From NCBI GenBank assembly GCA_002353575.1, contig DEJQ01000018.1, positions 25,498-89,497 on the forward strand: a DNA stretch of 64,000 nucleotides. Direction: 5' to 3'. Positions 1 through 12,000 of the stretch are shown here, piece after piece; position 1 is the stretch's first letter, and every line of letters starts with the position of its first letter. The notes under the pieces were generated by a model. That model saw only the letters and a list, made by a program, of their open reading frames with translations. It ran no database searches and was not told the origin of the DNA. The translations under genes were made by a program, and so were the position numbers. Source of the DNA: Prevotellaceae bacterium UBA2744. Its GTDB lineage: Bacteria > Bacteroidota > Bacteroidia > Bacteroidales > Bacteroidaceae.

Positions 1-3000
1 TGCCGTCCTTGTAGGAGAAGTTCAGCAGTCCGTCGGCCAGGTAGTTGTTGGTCATCATCTGATACCATGCCGTGGTGTTACGGCCGGCCTGTGCGAAGCG
101 GAAGGTCTCGGGCTTCACTTCGTAGATGACGTCGATAATCACCTTGCGGTTCTGGTGGCAGTCGGCCAGTTTGTCGAGGATGACACCCTGCAGGGCAAGA
201 GCCTCGTCATAGCGGCTGGGCTTCTTGCGCCATGTGCCGCTGACATTTTCCCATCCGGCGGCGGTACGATCCGACTCCTCGGGTTTGGCCGCCAAATCTG
301 CTTCGCTGACTTCCGTCCAGTGCGACTTGTCGAAGATGCTCTCCCACCGTACGTTGAAGGCCTGCTTGGTGACACCTTTCTCCACGAAGGTCATCGGGAT
401 GGGGTTCGTGCCATCATTCGACTTGAAGGTCTTGCCGGCATAGTAAGTATTGAAGTCTTCGCCTGCAGAGAAAGTATAGGTGTTTTTATTATAGTCCGTA
501 TACTCCTGACCTATGGAGATAGTACATGTCGGTCCTGTCCACGACGCATCAGCCTCTTGGAAGGCAGGGAAGTTCGTCGTCACCGACCGCATCACGTCGC
601 GCTGATACATATAATAGGTACAGAACTGTCGTTTCATGTACCAGGGCACTTGCGGCTTGTTGCCCACACCGATGCGGTCCACCTCCTGGTCCTCTACGGG
701 GTAGCTCAGTAAGTTGCGCAGGGTACCCTTTTCTTTCAGTAAGGTTTTCACTGTGCTGACATTATCGCTTCCGATGGCCGTCTCATAGTCAGTGCTCAAT
801 TCTGCAGCCGTTTTGTTGTCGGCTATATAGGTGGTATTATTGTGCTTGCCCCAGTATTTCAAGAATTCTAAAAGCCGTGAATACACACCCTTAGGACTAC
901 CGTTTGTGTCGTAGCCTGTTTTTTGGTTGTCAGTCCAATTGTTTTTGTCTTCAGCATCCAGCGAATACTGGTGTGCCATGACGAGGTGGTACTGCACGAT
1001 GTCGGCATAGCTCATGAGGTTGGTCAGGTAGAACGGCTTGACGGTGACCCAGTCGCCCGAGGTATTGCGGTATCGGGTAGTCAGCGTGTTGCCCGTCGGG
1101 TCGTTGGTGTTTACGCCGCTCTCGGTGACGGTATACAGACTCTTGTCAGATGTCGAACTATACTCGAAGTCGGCCAGCCGGGTGATGTTGCCCGTGGCAT
1201 CGATGACGGCGAGGAACGGCGTGCCGTCCTTGCCCACGACGTAGGCAAACTGCTGACCGTCGCCATAGCTCTGCATCAGCACGTCGGTGCCGTCGACATT
1301 GACGACAGCCTTGTCGTTCTTCAGATATTCAGCATAGTTCTTCAGCGTGAAGCCGTAGGGGTCGCCGGTCATAGCCCACTTCTGGCGGTCTTCCTTGCTC
1401 TGCACGATTTCGTCGGCATATACCGGTGTGCCTGAGTGCATGTTGAGGTATCCCTTGGTTGGGTATGGCTCAGAGCCGCCTTTAGAGATCTCTGTGTAGC
1501 GCTCCTCTCGATAAACCTCGTCGATAATCTGTCCGGCAGAATTATATACATAGTGGTCGAAGACTTGTTTGGTCCTTTCCACTTCGACACCTGCTGTGTT
1601 GTACGACTGCATCCAGTAGAAGTAACTGTTTGCCCACTGGTAGTCTTCGGTGCGGGCATCCTGCTCGCTGGTGAAGTACTGTGCTACGTCGTCGTTGACG
1701 GTATAGACGTAGGTCAGCAGCGGTCGCGGACTCTTCGTGGTGTCTGCATCGTGAGCAGTTCGGGCTGCTGTCATTGCAGCTGTCAGTTCAGCATAGCCTT
1801 CCTCACCCTCCAGTTCACCGAAGTAGGTAACCTCTGTTCCGCTGTTGGTTGCTGCATCGTAGTTGAGGTAGCATTTGTAGGAGCATCCGTAGCGTCGCAG
1901 CGAGACAGGCAGGGCGGCTTCTACATCGCCATAGCGTATCTCCATGTCGCTCTTCTTGAGGCGCAGCACACCGTTCAGGGTGCGTATCTCCACGTCGGCA
2001 TCGAAGCAGTTGTTGTCGGCATCGTCTTCGTCCTTAGCCACGGCGGTGCGTATCTCTAAGCGCTGTTGGGTTACACCCAGGCCGGTCATGGTCTGTGAGT
2101 AGTTCTCTTTGTATTGGGTATTGTTATACTCGCTCTTCTCTGCCAGGCTGTAGGGCACCATCTCAAAGTAACTTGACGGCGATGAACTGTTGGGGTAGGG
2201 CTTATAGACCATGCGCCAGTAGTTGTTGGTTTCGTTGGTGGTCGAGCCGTTGATGCCGTCGTCAGTGCCGGTCTTCAACGATGCGGTGCGCAGGAAGTAG
2301 CGGTTGTCACCGTTGCCACTCAGGTAGACGCCGTTGCTCTGCGGCGACAGTTTCCACATCTGGGTACTGAAGTGGGTATTGACGGTGTTATCATCAATGC
2401 TGGACGCGGCAGTTGCTGCGGCATGAGCTGCGGAAGGAACAGCGTCATTATAGTCGGCAAGCTGCGATACCCATATCACGGAGTCTGCGGTATCGGTATA
2501 GTTGCGTACATGGGTCTTCACCACTTGCAGCCACTGCTCCTCGCTGTTCTTGCCGTCTTCATAGCGGCGACGGTTGAGGATGGTGAAGTCGTAGGGGTCA
2601 CCCACGAGCGCCCAGTGCAGACCCTTCAGACCGTCGTTCCAACCGTCGGCTGTGTTGTCGCCGATAGCAGTACGGTAGTTGCTTACCTGAGTTTCGTCGG
2701 CTTGTGTCTTGTCAAAGAAGAGCCAGTTGGTGCCGTTGCCCAGTACAGCCATATCGACCCAGTTCAGGGAACTGGTAGTTGGCGAGAAGAGGTGGGCATC
2801 GTTGCCAGCCTCGTCCTTCGACAGGTCATCTACGGTGTAATAGACGGAGAACTTAAAGACTGGGTCTATTTTTGTGCCGGTCACAAATACATCGCTGGTG
2901 TGGGCAGAGCAGTCTGCCGAGCTGGTGGCGTTGGTTATGCTCAGCTTGTGCTCACTCATCGTGCTGCCGTCCTTGTCGGTAAGGTCGGAGTAGTTGACGA

Positions 3001-6000
3001 ACTTACGCTGCAAGTGGCGTGGCACGGCGGTGATGGTCTCGTTCAGACCGTAATACTCTGAGAGCTCATCAGTCACCACTTTAAGTTTATCATTATAGCG
3101 GTCGCCGTCTCCCTGGCGGTTGGCAGTGACATATACCTTGACGGGTTGTACCAGTTTGATGACGGTATTCACGTCGTTGGCAGTGTGGTAGCCGGCGTAT
3201 GTGCCTGTCTCGTGCTGCTCGTTGTCGGCATTGTAGCTTAAGTTGATAGAGTAGGTGGCACCATCACCTTTGTATGTACGCTTTAGTCCGTCATGAGCCA
3301 GATAGTAATAGACATTTCTGTAGCCCAGCAGCTGGTTGTCCTCTTTGAATCGCAGGGCGAATGTACCCGTCTCGTTGCTCGATGCCGGTACAACCTCCCA
3401 ATAGAAGTCGTTGAAGTAGGGCTTATTCTTGTTTCGGTTGGGGAATTCCTGTCCTGTCAGCGGAGTGCCGTTTTCATCGTAAGGAATCAATTTGTCACGA
3501 GGGTCGATGTTTGAGTAGTTAGGAATTTGCAGATGCACGCAGTCGGTGACAAATTGGAAGTTCGTTTCTACCGCGTTGAATCGTGCCAGGTTGGCACCTA
3601 CTGTAGCCTCTGCCTTACCGTTGACCTTCGACCATGCATCAGCTTCTGTGCTTGCAGTGTAGCCATTGTTGCTGCCCCATGCTCCTGCCGTACTATATAC
3701 CTGTACGCGATAGGGGTCGCCGACGAAGTACCACTTCAGTCGCTCCGGTGTTGATTCCATGCGGTTGGTAGCTGAGCGGTACTGGTAGTGGTTGTACCAT
3801 CCGTCGGTGTCGTCGACCCATGCGCTGCCGTCCCACTTTCTCTTCTCCGGTCGGGCCACACCGGTCTTGCTGTCACGCTTGTCCTTCAGGTTGCCCGTGC
3901 GGTCGAAGAAGGTGGTCTGCGGGTCATAGTAGGCATGGTGGTATGTGGCTTTGCCCGACTGGTCGGGGAAGTCCATGAAATAGACGTGGTCGTTGTGCTG
4001 AGCCATCGTTGCCACCTCGTCTTTATCAGGAGCTGTCTTCAGGAAGATGTCGCTTGTGACGACATATTTCACGTAGATAGCCTGAGCTCCGGAGGTTACC
4101 TCCTCGCCCGTAAAGGCACCATTTGAGTCCACATTATAGTAAGCATAAATCTGGTGACCATCCTCGTCGTACTGTCCGGTCTTTGGCTCGCTGTAGTTCG
4201 GATAAGGACCTGACTGCACTTTGTATATGGTATTGTCATGCTCGAAGATGTCGCTATACATGGTGTAATTGCAGAAGGCACGTCTTACCTGCAGAGGCAA
4301 TGCATCCTCTTTGCTGGTGTTAATCTCATCGCCGGCCACGTACTTACGCTCAGAGGCAGCAAAATACAGTTTGGACAAACCCGTGGTCATGGTATTATTG
4401 ACGTAGTCAAGTTTCTCTGCATTTGTTTTTTGGGCTTTCCATGTGTTATATGTGGCTACCTCATCGTCGCGTCGGATAACCACCTTCACGTCCTCATAGC
4501 GCAGAGGTTCGTAGGGCAGCAGCTGGATGGCATAGCTTCGGTCGGGTACATAGTCAAGCATACCTTCCACGCTCTCGGTTGTTACCTTGTTGGCGGTGTG
4601 GCTCACCATGTGCCAGTAGAGTGGCTGGTTCACCTGTTTCTTGTCGATGGTTTCGGTGATGGCAGTCGAGAGCAGGCTGAAGGTCTGCTCCGTGCTGTTG
4701 TTCACGCCAACGCAGAGGCCCCAATACTGGTTCTCAGTAGGCTCCTCTGTAGGAATGGTAATAGGATAAGTATCATCACCACTTGTCGTAGTACCCTTGC
4801 CGATGGTGACGAAGCAGTTCTCGGCAGCATCCAGTGTGTAAATACCAGAGCTCTCTGCCTTTACTCCCACGGCTGACTCTAAGTTGATGATACGCATATT
4901 GTATGGATCGTCGCCTATGAATGTCCACAGCCAGCGTCCCTCGCGGAAGGCGTCGTTGTCGCCCTTGCGATATGACTCCGCCAGTCTGTCGTATGACCAG
5001 CCCTTGTAGTTGTCTACACTATCCTTGTGCAGGGTGTAGATGTTGTTCATCCAGCTTACGGTGCCGTCGTCCTCGCGGCGCAGGAACAGCTGCCTGCCGA
5101 CAGGAGTACGGGTAGTTCCATCTACCTTAGTGGTGATGCCCTCGTCGGTATCAAGCACCATGTAGAACCACTTGGCCTGCCGAGTGTAGTCAGGCTCTAA
5201 ACGTCGGCCATTGGCTTCATATATCTCTTTTTCTGTGTTGTCCGAGTAATCTTGGTTGTTGTAGTGCGCTACATCGGCAGCTATCTGTGCTGTAGTACTT
5301 GTTATCTGGCTGAGTGTCTTATCAGAACCTGCCAGGTACAGTGTGGCATCATTATCCACCTGATATTTGAAGTAGATGTCATAGACATCATCGAGGTCTA
5401 TCTCGGGATATATGTCATAGCCGCTCTTGGTGTCTTTCACGCGCTCGGTCAGGGCAGCATCGTGATAGAATTGTGCGTTGGGTTGTCCTTCTGCCTCCAA
5501 CTCTGCCTGGGTCATGAAGACGCCGGTACCTTCCACATTATCATCTGCGGCAGCGGTGTTACGCTTCTCATACTTGCAGTATCGTCGTGCGATGATGGGT
5601 TCCAGCACCACCTTCTGCAGCCAGTCGTGCTCCAGGATGGCATCCCACGTCTCGCCGACCTTGTTGCCGCTCTCGTCATACTTGATGGCGTGGTAGTGGT
5701 ATTTACGTGTGACGGGAGCCTTGACGAACTCAATACAGTATGGTGTTGTGCTGCCGCTGCCCATGTTGAAGATTTTGCGCGAAACTACCGTGTCGCTGGA
5801 CATGCGGATGTCGTAGGTTGAGAAAGTCTTGTCATTCAGAGACCACTCTCTGGGATAGAATACACCTGTGGCATCCTTGATACTATTGGTTGTACAGCGC
5901 GTGAATTGGTTAGTACCAGTAGCTACCAGTACCGTCCAGCGCTTGAGCAAGTAGTTCGTTTCACCATCACTATCAGTGTCTAAGCGGCCATTGCCATTGT

Positions 6001-9000
6001 CGATGGCATGGGCATTTAGCAGCATGAAGGTCTGGTAGTAGTTTTCGTTGGCTTCACTCATTTCTTGCCGGTTACTGTTGGTGGTTATGGACATATATTT
6101 GTTGTCGCCGTAGTAACCATTGGTGATTTTAATGGCATACGGGTCGCGGCCCCATAGTCTCCAAAGGAATTCCTTGTCGGACGGAGCACGACCGTTGGTC
6201 AGAGCACTGACGTTTATCTTCTGGAAAGAAGTTGTATTTTCCTTTCTTGCGCCAAGCACCGTGCCGTGGGCAGAACTGAAATCTTGCAGCATATTGGCAA
6301 TGGTGTACCAAGTGTTGCCGCTGAGGTCCAGTCCGCGCTCGTCAATCCAGCTCAGGCGAGTGCCGTCTTCGGCTGCATCGTTGATGTTGGTGGCAATCTT
6401 GAACGGACTCTTGTCGCGATCGTAGGTATAGCGCACGTAGATGTCGCCGATCTTCTGTGTTACTAAGGAAACAATCGTAGTGCTTGCCGCCGTCTTGGTC
6501 GATTCGGTCACCGTGTATGTACCGTCGGTCTCTGTTGCTGCTGTGTAGTAGGTGAAGTCGGTGCTGTTGAGCAGGGGCGACTGGTAAACTTCGGGCAGCA
6601 GTACCTTGGTGTCTGGTAGCAGTGAGTGGCCCGAAAGCGCTTCGCGACCATCGTTGGTGATGATGTGGTAAGTCATCACAGGACGGTAAGTGAAGCGGCT
6701 GAATACTTTATATTTGCTATCTTTTCTTATGGGCTCACCTGTTTCGTCTTTATAACGCGTCTTATAGGACTCTGAGTCCTTGAAGACATAGAGTCCGCCG
6801 GTGCTACTAGTAGTATTTAACTGTGCTTGTCCCACTGCATTACTCTCTGCTAACCAAAGGTTATCGTGACCGGTGAAGTAGAGCTTCAGCTTACCAGGGT
6901 TGGCGCTTTCTTGTTCGTTATGTCTCAGCACCATGAATGTAGAATAGTAGCCGTTTTCAGTGGCAACTTTCGCTGTACACAACTTTGCTAATGGATAGTC
7001 AGTAGCAGAGGCTGCTTCACGGTCGTCACCCCACCACTTGCCGGCGATAATCTTGTCGCCATTGTGGATGGTGCACTCGTAAGGGTCGTTGCCGGTGATA
7101 GTCCAGACGCAACTCTCTGATGTCAGTTTGTTGTCGGTTATGTTGATATCTGTAGGATTAACATAGTCTGTCAAATTGTGATTGGCAACTTCCAGTCTCT
7201 TTCCGTAAAGTTTTTTACTATCATTCTCACCACCTACGGTCAGCACGTATTTTACTTTTCCGCTGAGGTCGAGTGGGGCCACGTTGAGTGGCAGTTCCTT
7301 TCCAAGAATGCCAAAGTCCTCAATTTCCTTCTTTGACTTCTCATAGTCGTAGCGTACATAAACATCACTTCCGTCGAGGGTGGTAGGCGAGATTGTAGGC
7401 ACGCCCTTTACGTCATAAGTTTCAGTGGTGCTTTTATAGTCTGCTGCTGAGTGGAAGATGTAGGCATCATCCTTCATAATCGGAGTCTTCATCCAGGCGG
7501 GCATGACGTCGGCCAACTTGGTGTCTTTTGTGATACCGGTGACCACATCGCTGACCAGTGCCTCCTTACCATTGGTGGTGATAATGTGGAAGGTGACGCT
7601 GTTGACTATGGATACTTTTTCTACAAGCGTCAGCTTCTTTGCATCACCACTGATGGTACCATTGGTGATGTAACCACTCTGCTCTACGATGGTTGCAGGG
7701 TCATTGCTGCCGTCGAGGAAGTAGTATTTCGTTGTTGACTGTTCTGGATTGCCTGCCTCCATAAGGGCGTAACTGCGGTTCTCGTCGGTATAGTCGCTAT
7801 GGTGGAAGACAATATATCGTTTGCCGTCTGTCTTTTGTGTTTCTTCTCCGTTCCATAGGGTGACGGCGTACGGGTCTGGCTCGTCACCGGCACTCTTCTT
7901 GAAACGTACGCGGTGGGCTACGTCGTCTGAATAGGTTTCCAGGTCGATATTGCTGGTGGTCACCTTTATATCGATGCCATTCAGCTGGGCATGATACCAT
8001 GTGCCGTAAAGCAACTGGTCTTTATCAGCATCGGGGTTATACTGATAGCGCACATAGATGGTCTCATCATCAGCCACACTGTTTGCAGAGAACGAACCGG
8101 TAATCAGGTTGTTATTGTTGAGGGCGTATGTGTGTGTTTCTTCATTATATGTTGCATCCTTGTAGAATGTGAAGTTCTCTGCCAACGGACTGCGATACTT
8201 GGCAGGAATGGTGGGCGCACCGTCGCTCAATGCAGTGTAGCGCAGCGCCTCGTACCCCTCATTATCTACCACGATATAGACATGTGCTGGTGGGCGTAGC
8301 AGCCACGTACTCTGCCCGTGGATCTTGTCGTCTTCGGGTTTGTCGGCAGCCCATACCTCAAGTTTTATGACGTTAGCATCTTTCTCTGTCTCAATTGCGT
8401 TATAGTGGTCAAAACGCGGCATAAGACGCATATTGCCGTTGGCATCGCTAACCGCCATGAATGTCTGGTTGGTCATGTGCAGGTTGACAGCATCATGACC
8501 TACGCCGTTGTTATCCGATGTGTTGACAGGATTGTTGTCTGCCAACGTCACATTCTTGTCGTCGAACGTGGCCTTCATGGCATTGGTTTCGTCAAGGCGG
8601 GAGTAACTGGCGTTGGTGGTAATGTATCTGTTGCCTTCCGACTTGTTGTAGATTTGTATGTTATATGGGTCGAAGCCTGCTCTTTCGGTTTTGTAGTAGG
8701 CTATTCTGGTCTCCGTTTCGGTTCTTGGTTTATGCAGACCGTCAGAGCTTTTTTCAACATCTTCGTTTTCCTTTGCGTCGGTTTTTGTGCCGGTATTATA
8801 CACATAGCCCATCTCTTTGTCGATATCCCAGTTGGGCGCTAAGTACCAATAGTAGTTAGTGCCGAGACCGGTCAATGGCTGGCCTGTATCAATGTTTGTA
8901 ATGTTGTCAGCATTACCGTCTGCAGCCAACGTACCGTTGTTGTCGTATACCAGTTTGCTGTCCTGGCGAATAATGAATGTTTTGCCAGTAGCGACGGCTC

Positions 9001-12000
9001 CTGACACGCTCGTAACCTTGTCGCCTTCCTTGGTAGCTGTGACGGTATAGAGCTCGGCATATTCAGGCTTTACTTCGTATGTGACATATAAGTCGGAGAC
9101 GTTGCCGTTGTTGTTGAGCACTTCGGGATAATCGCCCAGTGAAGAGCCTGTGCCCTTCTCTGTTTCCCAATTGGTGTATTTATGATACCCAGATGTTTTG
9201 GTGGCTGTGCTCCAGAAGTGGTAGGTCTTCACCATAGGACTGTCGAACTGACGGATGGCGGCATCGCGAGTGGCTTTGTTGGCATCACCCGTCTTGGCCA
9301 TGGGTTTGCGAAAGATTTCCCATCCGTGCTTGTCAAGGAGAATCATTATACCATCAATGGAGTGCTCTACAAAATCAAACGTCTCACCGAGGCTGATCTT
9401 CTGGTAGTAGTGGTAGGTGTACTCGTATTTCTTAGACAATGAAGAATCGGGTTTTGCCGTGTAGATGGGGCGGGCATTCTGCCAGGCATAGAACTTTTTA
9501 ACAGGATGGGCACCCACATTTTCGGCAGAGAAAAAACTATATGAGTTTTGTGTTTGGGATTGGAACTCATCCCATTTAAGGGCTGTACCGTCCTTAGGTT
9601 TGACACCCTTACGGCTGATAGTCTCGTATGTCTTCCAGTATTGCAGGAAATCGTTGACGGGACGATGCTTGCCGTATGTAGCATGATCTGCAAGTCCCTC
9701 TATCGTAATCGTATCTGCGGTCACCAACTTGTATTGGTTCGGTGTGCCCAACGATTCGCTCTTTGTGCCCAATAGCATATATTCTGTTGGAGCATTCGAA
9801 GGCGAACCTCCGGTTTTTGAAACATCAAGCACCTGCGGGTCGTCGGAGGTGGTGGCAGTGACTATTGTCTCAAACGTACCGTTATAGTAGGTGCGCCAAT
9901 AATTGTAGAAGCTGGTATTTACTGCGTCACTGCTATTCAGCTTCCTACTGTGACATTGTTGCCAAGAGGTGATTTTGACGCGGTAAGGGTCATTTTTCTC
10001 ACTCACCACATACCACGACCAGCGGGTACGGGTGGAAGAACCTCCTACCCTGTCTTCATCCCATTTGGTATCACCATACAGGTTAAAACCACTGTCACCA
10101 TTAGCGTAGGGGTAGACGGCTTGCATCGTTTCGTCGCGAAGACTGTCGCCTCGCTCCTGATAGAATGATTCGCCATCGGCGAACTTTATCATGAATATCT
10201 GTCCCCAGCCGTTTTCGTAATCGCGCACGAAGACTCCTGTTGCACTACCATTTTGGTGTACCCTTGCTGTAGGATCTACCTTAGTGATGATATTGTTTTC
10301 GGCAACGTCGTAGGTGACATAGATATATCCGTCGGCTACGTCGGATATAGAACTGACTTCTGTTTGGCTGGTCTTAAGCGTGTATGTACCGTTGACCTCA
10401 ATGAAGTTACTTCTCTTCCAGTAGTGGTACTGGCTTACAAGCGGGCTCTTCCAAGTGGAGTTGACGGCAGGAGCACCCGTAGCATTCTCCTGCTCGTATT
10501 CTACTACGATTTTACCCTTCTTGTCGATGATACGATAATAGACCTTGGGAGAAGCGTCGGCAAATACTACCTGCTGTGTATCGGCTTTCCTTACCGTGCT
10601 GGCAATGGTCAGGCTGGAACCGTTGCAGTTTAGGCTTTGGCTTGTTGTTTCAGAACTAGCCGCATCAGAATGGATGTTCAAGCCCGATGCCAAGATGAGT
10701 TCTACCTGCTGACCGTTGTCTGGGTCAGAACCTGCCATCAGGATGTAGTGGATGTTGGAAGCATCGTTACCACCATACAGATAGAAATAGTTATCATCTC
10801 CCTCTAAGGCTCTGCGTATGCTGACATCGTATGGGTCGGAATTGACGACGTTCCATACAAATTTGGGAAGTTCTGTTTCGTATCCTGAAGAACCACGGGC
10901 GGGCAGAGCGTCATCAAAGCCGATTCCACTGACATATTTTACATATTTACTACCTACCTTAACAGAAAGGCTGCTGGAGCCGTCTATAGACAGCGAGCGG
11001 GTGGACAGTAGGTCGGTGGTGTAGCTCACATAGATGTTGGCATTTGAGGTAGGGGTGACAGTAATAGTATCGCTTAGGTTGTTACGTGAGCCTTCTGCAG
11101 AGAGTTCGGAGTAGAATGTCAGCGTCTCCCCTTTGAGGTACGGGCTGTAGATGGCTTCCGGTATGGCTTCGTGTCCATGCTCGCCGTCAAGGCGGGTGGA
11201 GACATACTGCTTGACAGTGTATTTGATGGCGACACGCCCCGACTTGTCAACGATGTTATAGGTGTAGTTGTATTTGGGCGTCGGGGTAGCCGTGATGTTG
11301 CGGTTGGCGTGGATATCATTGGTTCCGCTGGTCTGTGCGGTCATCCTTATCTGGTTACCGCCGTTGTATGCATCCCAGAAAGCGCGGTAGGTACTAAGAA
11401 AGTCATCGCGGCGGAAAATTTGGAATGCGCCGGCAACGTCATCGGTGCCTTTAACGAGTGCCCATTCTTCGGGTGTATCGCTGAAGCGCACTTTACTATT
11501 GTCCCCAGTGTCAACGTAGGCGTACTGGCCATTGACACTTTTGGCGATAACGCGGAAGGAGTAGGGGTCACCTATGAAGGCGTATTGTCCTGTGATAGCC
11601 TCTGCCCTGGCAGTGGAGCCTCCCTGACTACTGTTGATCTCGTTGGTGCTGCTGTTGTACACCATCTGCTTGCCGCCATTTCGAGTGCAGACCATGCTGA
11701 ACCAAACTGGATCCTCTTCGGTGCTGAAGGTGATGTGGTACGTGTTAGACAGGGTCGCAGCATCAACGGTATATGGGATATAGATGTCAGTGACATTTTG
11801 TGTCCAGTCGATGGGGTTAGTGAGTTCCACTTCTTTGTAATAAGTCGTGAGCAAGGTTACTCCCGGTCGTATCAGGCGTGCCAGTACGCCGGCAGAGGGT
11901 TTCGGATCGTCCGTGTCAATGAAACTGTCAAAACTGAAAGTTTCTTTACCAGTAGTTTGGTTGACAAGGTGGATGGTGGCATCAGTGACAGTAGACTTGA